53,111 bases of DNA from Bacteroidales bacterium (GTDB lineage Bacteria; Bacteroidota; Bacteroidia; Bacteroidales; UBA932): the NCBI GenBank assembly GCA_017509685.1, contig JAFWPA010000051.1, forward strand, positions 1 to 53,111. The letters are read 5' to 3'. The notes under the pieces were generated by a model. That model saw only the letters and a program-made list of their open reading frames with translations, was not told the DNA's origin and did not search any database. This document shows positions 12,353 through 19,932 of this stretch, one piece after another; the first letter of the stretch is position 1, and each line of letters starts with the position of its first letter. A program made the translations under genes and the position numbers.

Positions 12353-13358
12353 GGGTTTCGTCTCCCCAGCGCTGAGCCACATAGTCCAGTGTGGCAAAGA
12401 TTTCTTCCGGGTCTTTGGAAGTGACCAGTTTGATGCGGGTTTCCTTGAAGTCCCGCAAGCCCTTGAAGTAGCAGCTGAGGTGCCGGCGCATCTCGTACAC
12501 GCCGGTGACAGGGCCCTTGAGGTCCAGCGACAGCTGGAAATGACGTTTGGCCAGGGCCACGCGGTCTTTCACGGGCATGGGAGGCAGTTCCTCCCCGGTG
12601 TCCAGCAGGTGCCGGATTTCCGTGAAAATCCAGGGGTGGCCGAAGCTGGCACGCCCCACCATAATCCCGTCTACGCCGTAGCGGTCAAACATCTCCTTGG
12701 CCTTGGCGGCGCTGTTGATATCTCCGTTACCTATAATAGGTATGTGTATGCGCGGGTTGTTTTTCACTTCGCCGATGAGCGTCCAGTCGGCCTCACCTTT
12801 ATACATCTGACAGCGCGTGCGCCCGTGGATGGTGAGGGCCGATACCCCCACGTCCTGCAGTCTCTCGGCCAGTTCCACGATAATCTTGGAGTTGTCGTCC
12901 CAGCCCAGGCGGGTTTTCACGGTGACGGGCTTGTCGGGGACGGCCTTCACGATGGCTTCGGTGATGGCCACCAGTTTGTCGGGCTCCCGCATCATGCCGC
13001 TGCCGGCGCCGCGGCCCGCGATTTTGCTAACCGGGCAGCCCCAGTTGATGTCGATGAAATCGGCCCCGTGGCCTCCGGCCAGTTCGGCGGCTTTGTCGGC
13101 CATCCTGGCGGCATCCACCATCGCATCCGGCAGGCTGCCGTAAATTTGCACGGCCACCGGGGCTTCCTCCTCCAGCGTATGCATCTTGGCGATGGTCTTG
13201 GAGACGTCCCGCACCAGGCCGTCGGAACTCACGAATTCCGTGGTGACCATGGCGGCGCCCGCCTCCCTGCACAGGATGCGGAAAGAGGCGTCCGTGACGT
13301 CCTCCATGGGCGCCAGCGTCACGGGGCGGTTGCCAAGGTCTATGCTTCCGATTTTCAT
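12324..13358 (-). CDS. dusB: tRNA-dihydrouridine synthase
   Basis: FMN-dependent reductase forming dihydrouridine in tRNA D-loops. From ATG 13358 the protein has 344 residues. Dus hallmarks: VTLAPMEDVTDASFR at the N-terminus, the catalytic Cys in DINWGCPVSKIAGRGAGSG, VTVKTRLGWDD, LTIHGRTRCQMYKG and IIGNGDINSAAKA. The frame extends further upstream, but the extension would run through the promoter and has no conservation-like features. The -7 box TACCTTTG ends only 5 bases before the ATG, so the mRNA should be leaderless or nearly so. The gene converges on lpxK with a 29-base overlap of 3' ends. Confidence 0.94.
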   Translation of the reverse strand: MKIGSIDLGNRPVTLAPMEDVTDASFRILCREAGAAMVTTEFVSSDGLVRDVSKTIAKMHTLEEEAPVAVQIYGSLPDAMVDAARMADKAAELAGGHGADFIDINWGCPVSKIAGRGAGSGMMREPDKLVAITEAIVKAVPDKPVTVKTRLGWDDNSKIIVELAERLQDVGVSALTIHGRTRCQMYKGEADWTLIGEVKNNPRIHIPIIGNGDINSAAKAKEMFDRYGVDGIMVGRASFGHPWIFTEIRHLLDTGEELPPMPVKDRVALAKRHFQLSLDLKGPVTGVYEMRRHLSCYFKGLRDFKETRIKLVTSKDPEEIFATLDYVAQRWGDETPIVEGVYGL

Positions 13359-13363
13359 GGTTG

Positions 13364-13371
13364 CAAAGGTA
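13364..13371 (-). promoter_or_regulatory. -7 box of dusB, immediately next to its start codon
   Basis: Minus-strand TACCTTTG with only 5 bases to the ATG at 13358. A weak TTTC at -33 distance (13393-13396). In this promoter class transcription starts a few bases after the box, which places the start at or within about 2 bases of the ATG. Confidence 0.6.
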
Positions 13372-13378
13372 GTGATTA

Positions 13379-13410
13379 TTTGGTATTTTCCCGAAAAATT
13401 CCTACCTTTG
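13379..13410 (+). promoter_or_regulatory. Promoter of the rplM-rpsI-rpsB-tsf operon
   Basis: TTTG at 13379-13382, a 20-base spacer and TACCTTTG at 13403-13410: a full match to the Bacteroidetes -33/-7 promoter. It leaves a leader of roughly 55 bases before the GTG start of rplM, and it is divergent from dusB. Confidence 0.8.
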
Positions 13411-13470
13411 CGGTCCCTCTGATTATAGGGGGATCGCAACTTTTATGTTAAACCATTAATAATCAAGACA

Positions 13471-13923
13471 GTGGACACACTTAGCTACAAAACAGTCTCC
13501 CTGAACAAGGCAACTGTGAACAAGGAGTGGCTCGTCATTGATGCAACCGACATCGCGCTCGGTCGCTTGGCTTCCCGCGTAGCCCTGGTGCTGCGTGGCA
13601 AGAACAAGCCCGGCTACACCCCGCATGTGGACTGTGGTGACAACGTGATCATCATCAACGCCGAAAAGATTCGTCTCACCGGCAAGAAGATGACCGACCG
13701 CGTCTATGTCCGTTACACCGGTTATCCGGGCGGACAGCGCTTCACCACTCCCCGCGAAATCCTTGCTTCAAGACCCGAGGAACTCATCCGCATGTCTGTG
13801 CGCGGTATGCTGCCCAAGACCCGTCTGGGAAGCAAGCTCATCAACAACCTGTACATTTATGCAGGCCCTGAGCACAAGCAGCAGGCACAGAACCCCAAAA
13901 CCATTAAGTTTAACGAAATCTAA
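13471..13923 (+). CDS. rplM: 50S ribosomal protein L13
   Basis: Large-subunit protein, 150 residues. Starts at a GTG (13471); no ATG is available before the conserved domain. Hallmarks: KEWLVIDATDIALGRLASR, GKNKPGYTPHVDCGDNV, RVYVRYTGYPGG and GMLPKTRLGSKLINNLYIY. First gene of the L13-S9 pair that is conserved across bacteria, followed after 9 bases by rpsI. The leader of about 55 bases between promoter and start is long enough for autoregulation, but I see no clear fold in it. Confidence 0.97.
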   Translation: MDTLSYKTVSLNKATVNKEWLVIDATDIALGRLASRVALVLRGKNKPGYTPHVDCGDNVIIINAEKIRLTGKKMTDRVYVRYTGYPGGQRFTTPREILASRPEELIRMSVRGMLPKTRLGSKLINNLYIYAGPEHKQQAQNPKTIKFNEI

Positions 13924-13932
13924 ACAGAGCAC

Positions 13933-14322
13933 ATGGAACAGAAACACGCCCTTGGAAGACGTAAATCAGCTGTCGCTCGTGTTTATGTAGTACCCGGTAC
14001 GGGCAAGTTCGTCATCAACGACCGCCCCATGGAAGAGTACTTCAAGGAGGGCACCCTCCAGTACATCGCCAACCAGGCCCTCGAGGTCACCGGTACTGCA
14101 GGTCAGTTTGACATCAAGGTAACCCTCGTTGGTGGTGGTACCAAAGGTCAGGCCGAAGCCGTTCGTCTCGGAATCGCCCGCGCACTGTGCGAGGTGGACA
14201 AAGAGGCTTACCGCTCCACGCTGAAGGCCGCCGGCTTCCTCACCCGCGACGCTCGCGAAGTCGAGCGTAAGAAGCCCGGTCAGCCTGGCGCACGTCGTCG
14301 CTTCCAGTTCAGTAAACGTTAA
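13933..14322 (+). CDS. rpsI: 30S ribosomal protein S9
   Basis: Small-subunit head protein, 129 residues, whose C-terminal tail reaches the P-site tRNA. Begins QKHALGRRKSAVARVYVVPG, has GGGTKGQAEAVRLGIARAL and the basic end KKPGQPGARRRFQFSKR. The terminal SKR is the invariant tail. Nine bases after rplM. The following gene, rpsB, starts only after a 177-base structured spacer. Confidence 0.97.
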   Translation: MEQKHALGRRKSAVARVYVVPGTGKFVINDRPMEEYFKEGTLQYIANQALEVTGTAGQFDIKVTLVGGGTKGQAEAVRLGIARALCEVDKEAYRSTLKAAGFLTRDAREVERKKPGQPGARRRFQFSKR

Positions 14323-14338
14323 TACTGGAATTACGTCG

Positions 14339-14421
14339 GCACGGCAGGGGTGCTCATCAAATCCTGAGATCCCGGTGAGGATGAGAATCTTCCCAGGCTA
14401 CGATAAGGATTGCCCCGCCGC
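14339..14421 (+). ncRNA. Candidate structured mRNA leader upstream of rpsB
   Basis: The 177 bases between rpsI and rpsB hold no gene but fold well by eye. CGGC-a-GGGG (14342-14350) pairs with CCCCGCCG (14413-14420) to close the element. Inside, CTCATC (14353-14358) pairs exactly with GATGAG (14380-14385), and AATCTT (14386-14391) pairs with AAgGATT (14405-14411) around a loop. No -7 box is visible in the spacer, so it lies within the operon transcript. Position directly before rpsB-tsf suggests an autoregulatory site for S2, as found for S2 in other bacteria; that role is inference. Confidence 0.5.
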
Positions 14422-14499
14422 GAAAAAATCCCGGAGACCAATCAAGGATTGCTACTTCGGATTGATGAAAGAGTTAAAAACAAAGACAAAAACAAACCC

Positions 14500-15348
14500 A
14501 TGTCTAGAACAAATTTCGAACAGTTGCTTGATGCAGGTACTCACTTCGGCCACCTGGCCCGCAAGTGGAACCCCAAGATGGCTCCGTATATCTTCGATCA
14601 GAAGAACGGCATCCACATCATCGACCTGCACAAGACCGTCGTGAAAATCGACGAGGCAGCCGAGTTCCTGAAAGATATGGCCCGCAGCGGCCGCAAGGTT
14701 CTCTTCGTTGCCACCAAGAAACAGGCTAAAGACGTCGTCGCCGCCAAGGCCGCCGAGGTCAATATGCCTTCCGTGACCGAGCGTTGGCCGGGCGGTATGC
14801 TTACCAACTTCCCTACCATTCGCAAGGCCGTTAAGAAAATGAATACCATCGACAAGATGAAGGAAGATGGCACCTTCGAGAAACTCGCCAAGCGTGAGCG
14901 TCTCCAGGTGGAGCGCCAGCGGGCCAAGCTGGAGAAGAACCTCGGTTCCATCCGCGACATGTCCCGTCTGCCCAGCGCCCTCTTCGTGGTCGACGTCCAG
15001 AAAGAGGCCAACGCCGTGAAGGAAGCCGCCCGTCTGAATATCCCGGTTATCGCTATGGTCGACACATGTTGCGATCCTACCCCGATTGATTATGTGATTC
15101 CGGCAAACGACGATGCTACGAAGTCCATCGAGCTCATCATGGATGTGATGTGCCAGGCCATCAACGAGGGTCTGGAAGAGCGCAAGCTGGAGAAGGAGAA
15201 GGAAGCCCCCGAGGCCGAAGCCGAAGCTACCGCCGAGGCTGCCGCTCCTGCCAAGAAGCTCCGCGCCCGCCGCACCCCCAAGGCTGAAGCCGAGGCCGCT
15301 CCCGCCGAGGAAGCTCCCAAAGCCGAGGAAACCCCCGCTGCAGAGTAA
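14500..15348 (+). CDS. rpsB: 30S ribosomal protein S2
   Basis: Small-subunit protein of 282 residues. ATG 14500 opens SRTNFEQLLDAGTHFGHLAR, the canonical N-terminus; upstream in-frame extension runs into the structured leader and was rejected. Other hallmarks: WNPKMAPYIFDQKNGIHIID, FVATKKQAKDVV, RWPGGMLTNFPTIRK and MVDTCCDPTPIDYVIPANDD. The last about 55 residues are an Ala/Glu/Pro-rich tail with basic patches, an extension beyond the E. coli protein and presumably disordered. Followed by tsf after 28 bases, the nearly universal S2-EF-Ts pairing. Confidence 0.97.
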   Translation: MSRTNFEQLLDAGTHFGHLARKWNPKMAPYIFDQKNGIHIIDLHKTVVKIDEAAEFLKDMARSGRKVLFVATKKQAKDVVAAKAAEVNMPSVTERWPGGMLTNFPTIRKAVKKMNTIDKMKEDGTFEKLAKRERLQVERQRAKLEKNLGSIRDMSRLPSALFVVDVQKEANAVKEAARLNIPVIAMVDTCCDPTPIDYVIPANDDATKSIELIMDVMCQAINEGLEERKLEKEKEAPEAEAEATAEAAAPAKKLRARRTPKAEAEAAPAEEAPKAEETPAAE

Positions 15349-15376
15349 TCAACCATTTTAAAGCAAGTAAACAGTT

Positions 15377-16375
15377 ATGGCTATTGCATTAGCAGACATC
15401 AAGAAACTGCGCGACATGACCAGCGCCGGCATGATGGATTGCAAAAAGGCCCTGGAAGAGGCCGCAGGCGATTTCAAGCGTGCCGTAGAAATTCTTCGTG
15501 AGAAGGGCAAATCCACCCTCGCCAAGCGTGGTGACAACGAGACCACCCAGGGCGCCGTCCTCAGCCGTATCAACGGTGGAAAGGCCGTCCTCGTGTGCCT
15601 GGGTTGCGAAACGGACTTCGTTGCCGCAACGCCCGACTTCAAGAAGCTCGCCGGCGAAATCGCAGACGCTGCCATCACCGCTTTCCCCGCCGATGTCGAG
15701 GCCCTGAAAGCCGTGAAACTTGCAAGCGGTTACTCCCTGGAGGAAGACATCACCAACCAGGCCGGTAAGACCGGTGAGAAGCACGTCCTGGCTTACTACG
15801 GCGCCCTCGAGGCCCCGTTTGTGAGCGAGTACGTACACTTCAACGGCAAGCTGGGCGCTATCGTGGCCTTCAACAAGCCCGTTCCCGCCGAGATTGCCCG
15901 CGGTATCGCCATGCAGGTGGCTTCCATGAACCCCGTGGCCGTTGATCCCGCTTCTGTTCCCGCCGAAGTCATCGAGTCCGAAAAGACCGTGGCCGAGCAG
16001 AAGACCAAGGACGAGCAGGTTCAGAAGGCTGTTGACAACGCCCTCAAGAAGGCTGGCATCAACCCCGCCCACGTGGACAGCGAAGACCACATCGAATCCA
16101 ACACCGCCAAGGGCTGGCTCACTCCCGAGCAGGCTCAGCAGGCCCGTGACATCATCGCCAAGGTGGGCGCCGAGACTCTTGCCTCCCTCGCCTCCAAGGT
16201 ACAGATGATCGCCGGCATCGTGAACGGCCGTATCCAGAAGTTCATGAAGGAGAACACCCTCATGGAGCAGGAATACCAGCTGTCCGACGACAAGGCCACC
16301 GTGGCCGCCGCCCTCAAGGCTGTGGATCCCGAGGCCAAGGTGCTTGGTTTCAAGCGCTTCTCCCTGGCCGACTAA
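15377..16375 (+). CDS. tsf: Translation elongation factor Ts
   Basis: Nucleotide exchange factor for EF-Tu; 332 residues. The N-terminal UBA-like domain reads ADIKKLRDMTSAGMMDCKKA, followed by the core with CETDFVAATPDFKKL, the motif contacting EF-Tu. The second dimerisation subdomain holds YYGALEAPFVSEYVHFNGKL and AMQVASMNP, and the C-terminal module ends with LGFKRFSLAD. Last gene of the rplM operon; a strong hairpin with a T-run begins 21 bases after the stop. Confidence 0.97.
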   Translation: MAIALADIKKLRDMTSAGMMDCKKALEEAAGDFKRAVEILREKGKSTLAKRGDNETTQGAVLSRINGGKAVLVCLGCETDFVAATPDFKKLAGEIADAAITAFPADVEALKAVKLASGYSLEEDITNQAGKTGEKHVLAYYGALEAPFVSEYVHFNGKLGAIVAFNKPVPAEIARGIAMQVASMNPVAVDPASVPAEVIESEKTVAEQKTKDEQVQKAVDNALKKAGINPAHVDSEDHIESNTAKGWLTPEQAQQARDIIAKVGAETLASLASKVQMIAGIVNGRIQKFMKENTLMEQEYQLSDDKATVAAALKAVDPEAKVLGFKRFSLAD

Positions 16376-16396
16376 TCAGTTGGATGGTAAAAAATA

Positions 16397-16427
16397 AGCG
16401 GCAACCCGAAAGGGCTGCCGCTTTTTT
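16397..16427. terminator. Bidirectional intrinsic terminator between tsf and the minus-strand envelope locus
   Basis: AGCGGCA and TGCCGCT arms plus an inner CCC/GGG around a GAAA tetraloop, followed by six T on the plus strand. On the minus strand the same hairpin is followed by TTATTTTTT. It can therefore end both the ribosomal operon and the convergent lipoprotein operon. Confidence 0.9.
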
Positions 16428-16440
16428 CGTGTCGGATAAA

Positions 16441-16875
16441 TTAATAGTATCTCCTGAACGTTGTGGATTCCACGCACTGCTTACCCATAAACAGTACGTC
16501 GCGGAACAGGATGAGGTCTGTGAGATTGGCCGTTTCAATCTTATAGACTTCTTTCCCGGTGGTGAAGTTCAGGTAAAGGGTGCTTCCGTCAATATACCAG
16601 GTTCCTGTTTGGGTGGAACTGAGAGCCGAGTTGACCTTGTTCTCGGAACAGACGACCTCTCCGTCCACCAGGAATTCATAGATGATGGTAATGCCGTCGG
16701 CGCCGGGCGTCCAGGTGTTGATGGGCGCGGCCAGATTATTGATATCGTAAGTAAGGACGTGGACCATCTCCCATTCCCCGGTAATGGCAAACTTGTTGAG
16801 GGATGTCTTGGTGCAGGACACGGTGAGCAGGCTGGCGGCCAGCACGCAGAAAAGGGCGCGAATAGCTTTTTTCAT
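16441..16875 (-). CDS. Small lipoprotein, lipocalin-like, function unknown
   Basis: 144 residues with a lipoprotein signal (ALFCVLAASLLTVSC, Cys at about 21). The mature part is predicted beta-rich, with GEWEMVHVLTYDINN, FLVDGEVVCSENK, GTWYIDGSTLYLNF and LTDLILFRDVLFMG. That pattern (GxW near the start, antiparallel strands) resembles the small lipocalin-like lipoproteins common in Bacteroidales, but I cannot name a family. It is the last gene of a four-gene minus-strand operon, 12 bases after the peptidase/ATP-grasp fusion, and ends at the shared bidirectional terminator. Confidence 0.75.
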   Translation of the reverse strand: MKKAIRALFCVLAASLLTVSCTKTSLNKFAITGEWEMVHVLTYDINNLAAPINTWTPGADGITIIYEFLVDGEVVCSENKVNSALSSTQTGTWYIDGSTLYLNFTTGKEVYKIETANLTDLILFRDVLFMGKQCVESTTFRRYY

Positions 16876-16887
16876 ATAGAAGGTTGT

Positions 16888-18816
16888 TTATTGTTCTGTG
16901 ACAAAGTCGAAGAAAGGCTGGATTTCCTTCTTCTCCTTGAAGCGGGCCATAAAGGCAAAGTCGCACAGGTCGTCGGCCAGGGCGGCGGGGACGCGTTCTG
17001 CCATGCAGATGGCGCTGCCGTAGCGGTCCCAGATATCCTGGTGACTGTGTTTGTAAGCCTTTCCGTCCCGGCGGCCGGCATAGGCGCAGTAGTACTGCTC
17101 GCCCATAGGCTTGCGGACTTCGTCGAAGGCCACCATATCGGCCCAGATCTGGAAGACGTCGGTGCTGTGGGCGAAGTTCATCATATCGGGCGTATAGCCT
17201 CCCGGCGGGCGCATGTTCACTTCCAGGCCCACATAGTCGCCCTTCTTGCCCAGGCCGGTGCGGTCGCGATCCAGCTGGAAGAACTCCAGGTGCACGAAAC
17301 GGCTCCTGATGCCGAAGGCCTTCACCGTGCGGCGGCCGATGGCGGCCAACTTGGCGGGCACGGTCTGGTTGGTCCAGTAGCAGGTTTCCAGATTGCCGTG
17401 GACAATCTCCATGATGGGCGTAGGGAAGATGGTGTTGTTTTCGAAGATGGGTTCTCCCTTGGAATCATAGATGGCGTCGTAACTCACCAGCAGGCCGGTG
17501 ATGAACTCCTCCAGCACAAAGTACTTGTAGTCGTGTTCGTGTTCCTTGAACCATGCTTTCAGTTCTTCGTCACTGTGGAACTTGAAGGTGCCGGAGGCGC
17601 CCATTCCGCTGTCGGGCTTGGCAATCACGGGGTAACCGGTCTTTTTCACGAAGGCCTGTACCTTGAGCAGTCCTTCGGAGCACTTGATCTGGCGGGCCGT
17701 GGGGATTTTTCCATAAGCATAGTACTTCTTCATCTCGCTCTTGTTGCGGATGGCGGCTACGCTGTCGCTCTTGATGCCGGTGTTCACATTGAAGTCTGTA
17801 CGCAGGCGGGCGTCCTGCTCCAGCCAGTATTCGTTGTTGGATTCTATCCAGTCAATCTTGCCCCATTTGTGGGCGAACCAGGCCACGGCGCGGTAAATCT
17901 CGTCGTAGTTCTCCAGGCTGTGTACCTGGTAGTAGTCCGAGAGACTGCTCCGAAGCTCCTGGGGCAGGTTCCAGTAGTCGGTGTCGGCAATGCCCAGCAC
18001 ATTCACGCCGTTGGCCTTGGCTCCGGCGCAGAAATGCCAGTACGTCTGGGGGAAATGGGGAGAGATAAATACTAAGTTCATAAAGCTGTAGGATTGGTTT
18101 TCTTCACAAATGCGACGCATGGCGCCGCGGGTAATTTCGAAGGCTTCGCCGCGCAGTTCGGCCGGAAAGCCTTCCTTTTTCATCACGTAACCACCGTCCC
18201 GGAAGGTGTAGAACCGGTGCCCCCAGCTGTCGGGATAGGCAATGTCCTCGAACAGCCGCAGACCGTCTACCTTGGCATAGCACACCTGCTCGAAGTGCGG
18301 GACCAGCTGGATGTCCGTAAGGCCCAGCCCCTTGAGCCATCGGCGGTAGTTGGGGTCCGAGGCTTCGCCGGGATTCTCCGGATGGGAATACACGTCATCG
18401 GCACAGTTCATGCTGCCCGCGCTGCAACCCATCACTACGCCCCGATACCCTTTCAGCAGGTCTTTGAGGCCGATTTCGTGGATAAATTTGTTCTGGGTGG
18501 GGACGTGCCCGCCGCAGAGGATGACCCAGTGGGCCCGCTGCACCAGTTCGGGGGCCTGGGCGGCGTTCTTCCGCTCCAGCATCACAATTTCGGCCGTCTT
18601 GATGCCGGACTTGTGGATACATTCGCTCATTCCCTTCTTTACCGACGCCGTAAAGCCCTTGTCGTCGGGGGCGGCGCTCACCAGCAGCACGCGGGGCAGG
18701 CAATCCGGCCTGGTGACGGCGGCCAGGGCGGCCTTGACCTCGGCCAGAAAGCCGTTGTCCTCCGTGAAACTGGGTTCCCCGAAACGCGTGGGGCTGCCGG
18801 TAAGGAACAGTGTCAA
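16888..18816 (-). CDS. Fusion protein: S51 peptidase-like domain plus ATP-grasp ligase
   Basis: 642 residues, cytoplasmic (no signal peptide). Residues 1-245 resemble the S51 peptidase E/cyanophycinase group: LFLTGSPT start, LCGG, nucleophile Ser132 in GCSAGSMN and His174 in LVPHFEQ. Residues 246-642 are an ATP-grasp protein with its own pre-ATP-grasp domain starting MNLVFISPHFPQTYWHF, then WIESNNEYWLEQDARLR, the nucleotide loop AKPDSGMGASG (400-409) and metal ligands in GLEVNMRPPGGYTPDM (Glu532, Asn534). Met246 could also be an internal start making the ligase alone. The start codon is TTG, directly after the TAA of the PCMD gene; the next in-frame Met is at 63. Likely joins and cleaves an amide or peptide bond; substrate unknown. 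Confidence 0.85.
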   Translation of the reverse strand: MTLFLTGSPTRFGEPSFTEDNGFLAEVKAALAAVTRPDCLPRVLLVSAAPDDKGFTASVKKGMSECIHKSGIKTAEIVMLERKNAAQAPELVQRAHWVILCGGHVPTQNKFIHEIGLKDLLKGYRGVVMGCSAGSMNCADDVYSHPENPGEASDPNYRRWLKGLGLTDIQLVPHFEQVCYAKVDGLRLFEDIAYPDSWGHRFYTFRDGGYVMKKEGFPAELRGEAFEITRGAMRRICEENQSYSFMNLVFISPHFPQTYWHFCAGAKANGVNVLGIADTDYWNLPQELRSSLSDYYQVHSLENYDEIYRAVAWFAHKWGKIDWIESNNEYWLEQDARLRTDFNVNTGIKSDSVAAIRNKSEMKKYYAYGKIPTARQIKCSEGLLKVQAFVKKTGYPVIAKPDSGMGASGTFKFHSDEELKAWFKEHEHDYKYFVLEEFITGLLVSYDAIYDSKGEPIFENNTIFPTPIMEIVHGNLETCYWTNQTVPAKLAAIGRRTVKAFGIRSRFVHLEFFQLDRDRTGLGKKGDYVGLEVNMRPPGGYTPDMMNFAHSTDVFQIWADMVAFDEVRKPMGEQYYCAYAGRRDGKAYKHSHQDIWDRYGSAICMAERVPAALADDLCDFAFMARFKEKKEIQPFFDFVTEQ

Positions 18817-19926
18817 TTAATACGTGAGTTTAAATTCATCCAGGTAGAGCACAGAGCCGGAACCGCCGGTGAAGTAGTCTCCCATATAGCTGGAAGAGCA
18901 TACGATGGCAATGTATTTTGGGGTGCGCTCGTTGCGGTAGGTGATATCCAGGTGGAAGGACTCATAGGCGGTCATTTCCTTGTCGAAGAGGATTTTGCCG
19001 TAGCCGATGATGCCGGGATTGGTTTCCGGATCCAGCAACTGGTCTGGCGCGCACACCATGAAGGGTTCGTCCCAGTCGGCCAGGATGATGGCTACGCTGC
19101 CTTTGTCCAGCTGGCCTTTCAGCTGCTTATAGTCGTCCTGAACCCAGTCAATGGGCACGGGCTTGTAGCAATAGAAGCCTTCCAGGGCCTTGGGACGGTC
19201 TGTGAACGGCACGCCCCAATAGATCTTGGCGCTCATCTTGGAAATCTCGATATCGCCGGTCTTGCCGTTGAATACGGAACCCGCGGCCAGCTTCTTCACC
19301 AGGCCGAAGAGGGCTTCGACGCCCTGCGTCTGGAGTTTGAGGGCCCGTTTGTTTGCGCCGCTTTGGGCCAGGAATGTCTCTTCCTTGATTACGGTGTGGT
19401 ACCCCAGCATTTCCGTGGAGGCCGATGCCGACCCCCACACGGCCTTCTCCGCTTCGGTAGCGTCGGCGTCGTACAGGGCGTCATAGGAGGTGCCCAGCAG
19501 CTTGTCCTTGGCCGTGCACCAGTGGTCGAAGCTCATATTGTACAGCTGCGGGCCTTCCTTTGGCGGATCCGGCGGGGCCGGCTGCGACACCTGCGCCTTC
19601 AGGGTCCAGGTATAGGCATCGAAGGTGGTGAGGGTAACGGTGATGTCGCTGCTCATATCCAGCACCATCCCCACTTCCAGTGACGGATTGCACACGGCGC
19701 CTTCGGTAATGGCAAGAGTCTTGATTTTCTGTTTGGTGAGGTCGGCGCCTTCGGGGACCACCACGGTAACCGTGTTCTGGGCCCGGCTGATGGTGGCAGA
19801 CACCTGTCCCTCCAGTTCAAAGGCCTCGATGTAGGCGGGCACTTCCTCGTGCACCAGATTGTTCATCCACTTGCTGCAGGAAAGCGTAAGCAGGGCTGCG
19901 CCCAGCAAGATCAATACTTTTTTCAT
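18817..19926 (-). CDS. PCMD domain-containing lipoprotein
   Basis: 369 residues with a lipoprotein signal (LILLGAALLTLSC; Cys17). After an Ig-like N-terminal part (VSATISRAQNTVTVVVPEG and TTFDAYTWTLKAQ), a larger beta-sandwich follows with YNMSFDHW, ANKRALKLQTQ, AGSVFNGKTG, WGVPFTDRPKALEGFYCYKP and the end GSGSVLYLDEFKLTY. This matches the putative carbohydrate-metabolism domain (PCMD, BT_4147-like) lipoproteins, presumably displayed on the outer membrane and binding glycans. The stop codon abuts the TTG of the fusion gene; it follows the outer-membrane barrel gene by 6 bases. Confidence 0.85.
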   Translation of the reverse strand: MKKVLILLGAALLTLSCSKWMNNLVHEEVPAYIEAFELEGQVSATISRAQNTVTVVVPEGADLTKQKIKTLAITEGAVCNPSLEVGMVLDMSSDITVTLTTFDAYTWTLKAQVSQPAPPDPPKEGPQLYNMSFDHWCTAKDKLLGTSYDALYDADATEAEKAVWGSASASTEMLGYHTVIKEETFLAQSGANKRALKLQTQGVEALFGLVKKLAAGSVFNGKTGDIEISKMSAKIYWGVPFTDRPKALEGFYCYKPVPIDWVQDDYKQLKGQLDKGSVAIILADWDEPFMVCAPDQLLDPETNPGIIGYGKILFDKEMTAYESFHLDITYRNERTPKYIAIVCSSSYMGDYFTGGSGSVLYLDEFKLTY

Positions 19927-19932
19927 AGGCCT

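Noticed and set aside
14342-14420. TPP riboswitch-like pieces (GGGGTGC, then CTGAGAT and CCC) in the rpsB leader
   Set aside because: The second half of the THI element (CCTGAT, then the TAAT and GCGTAGGGA parts) is missing, and the best pairing by eye is a different fold. A thiamine switch before rpsB would also make no sense.
16384-19683. Two long open frames (over 500 codons each) antisense to the fusion and PCMD genes
   Set aside because: Typical shadow frames of GC-rich codon usage. The minus-strand proteins have intact motifs, signals and tight operon spacing; the antisense products have none.
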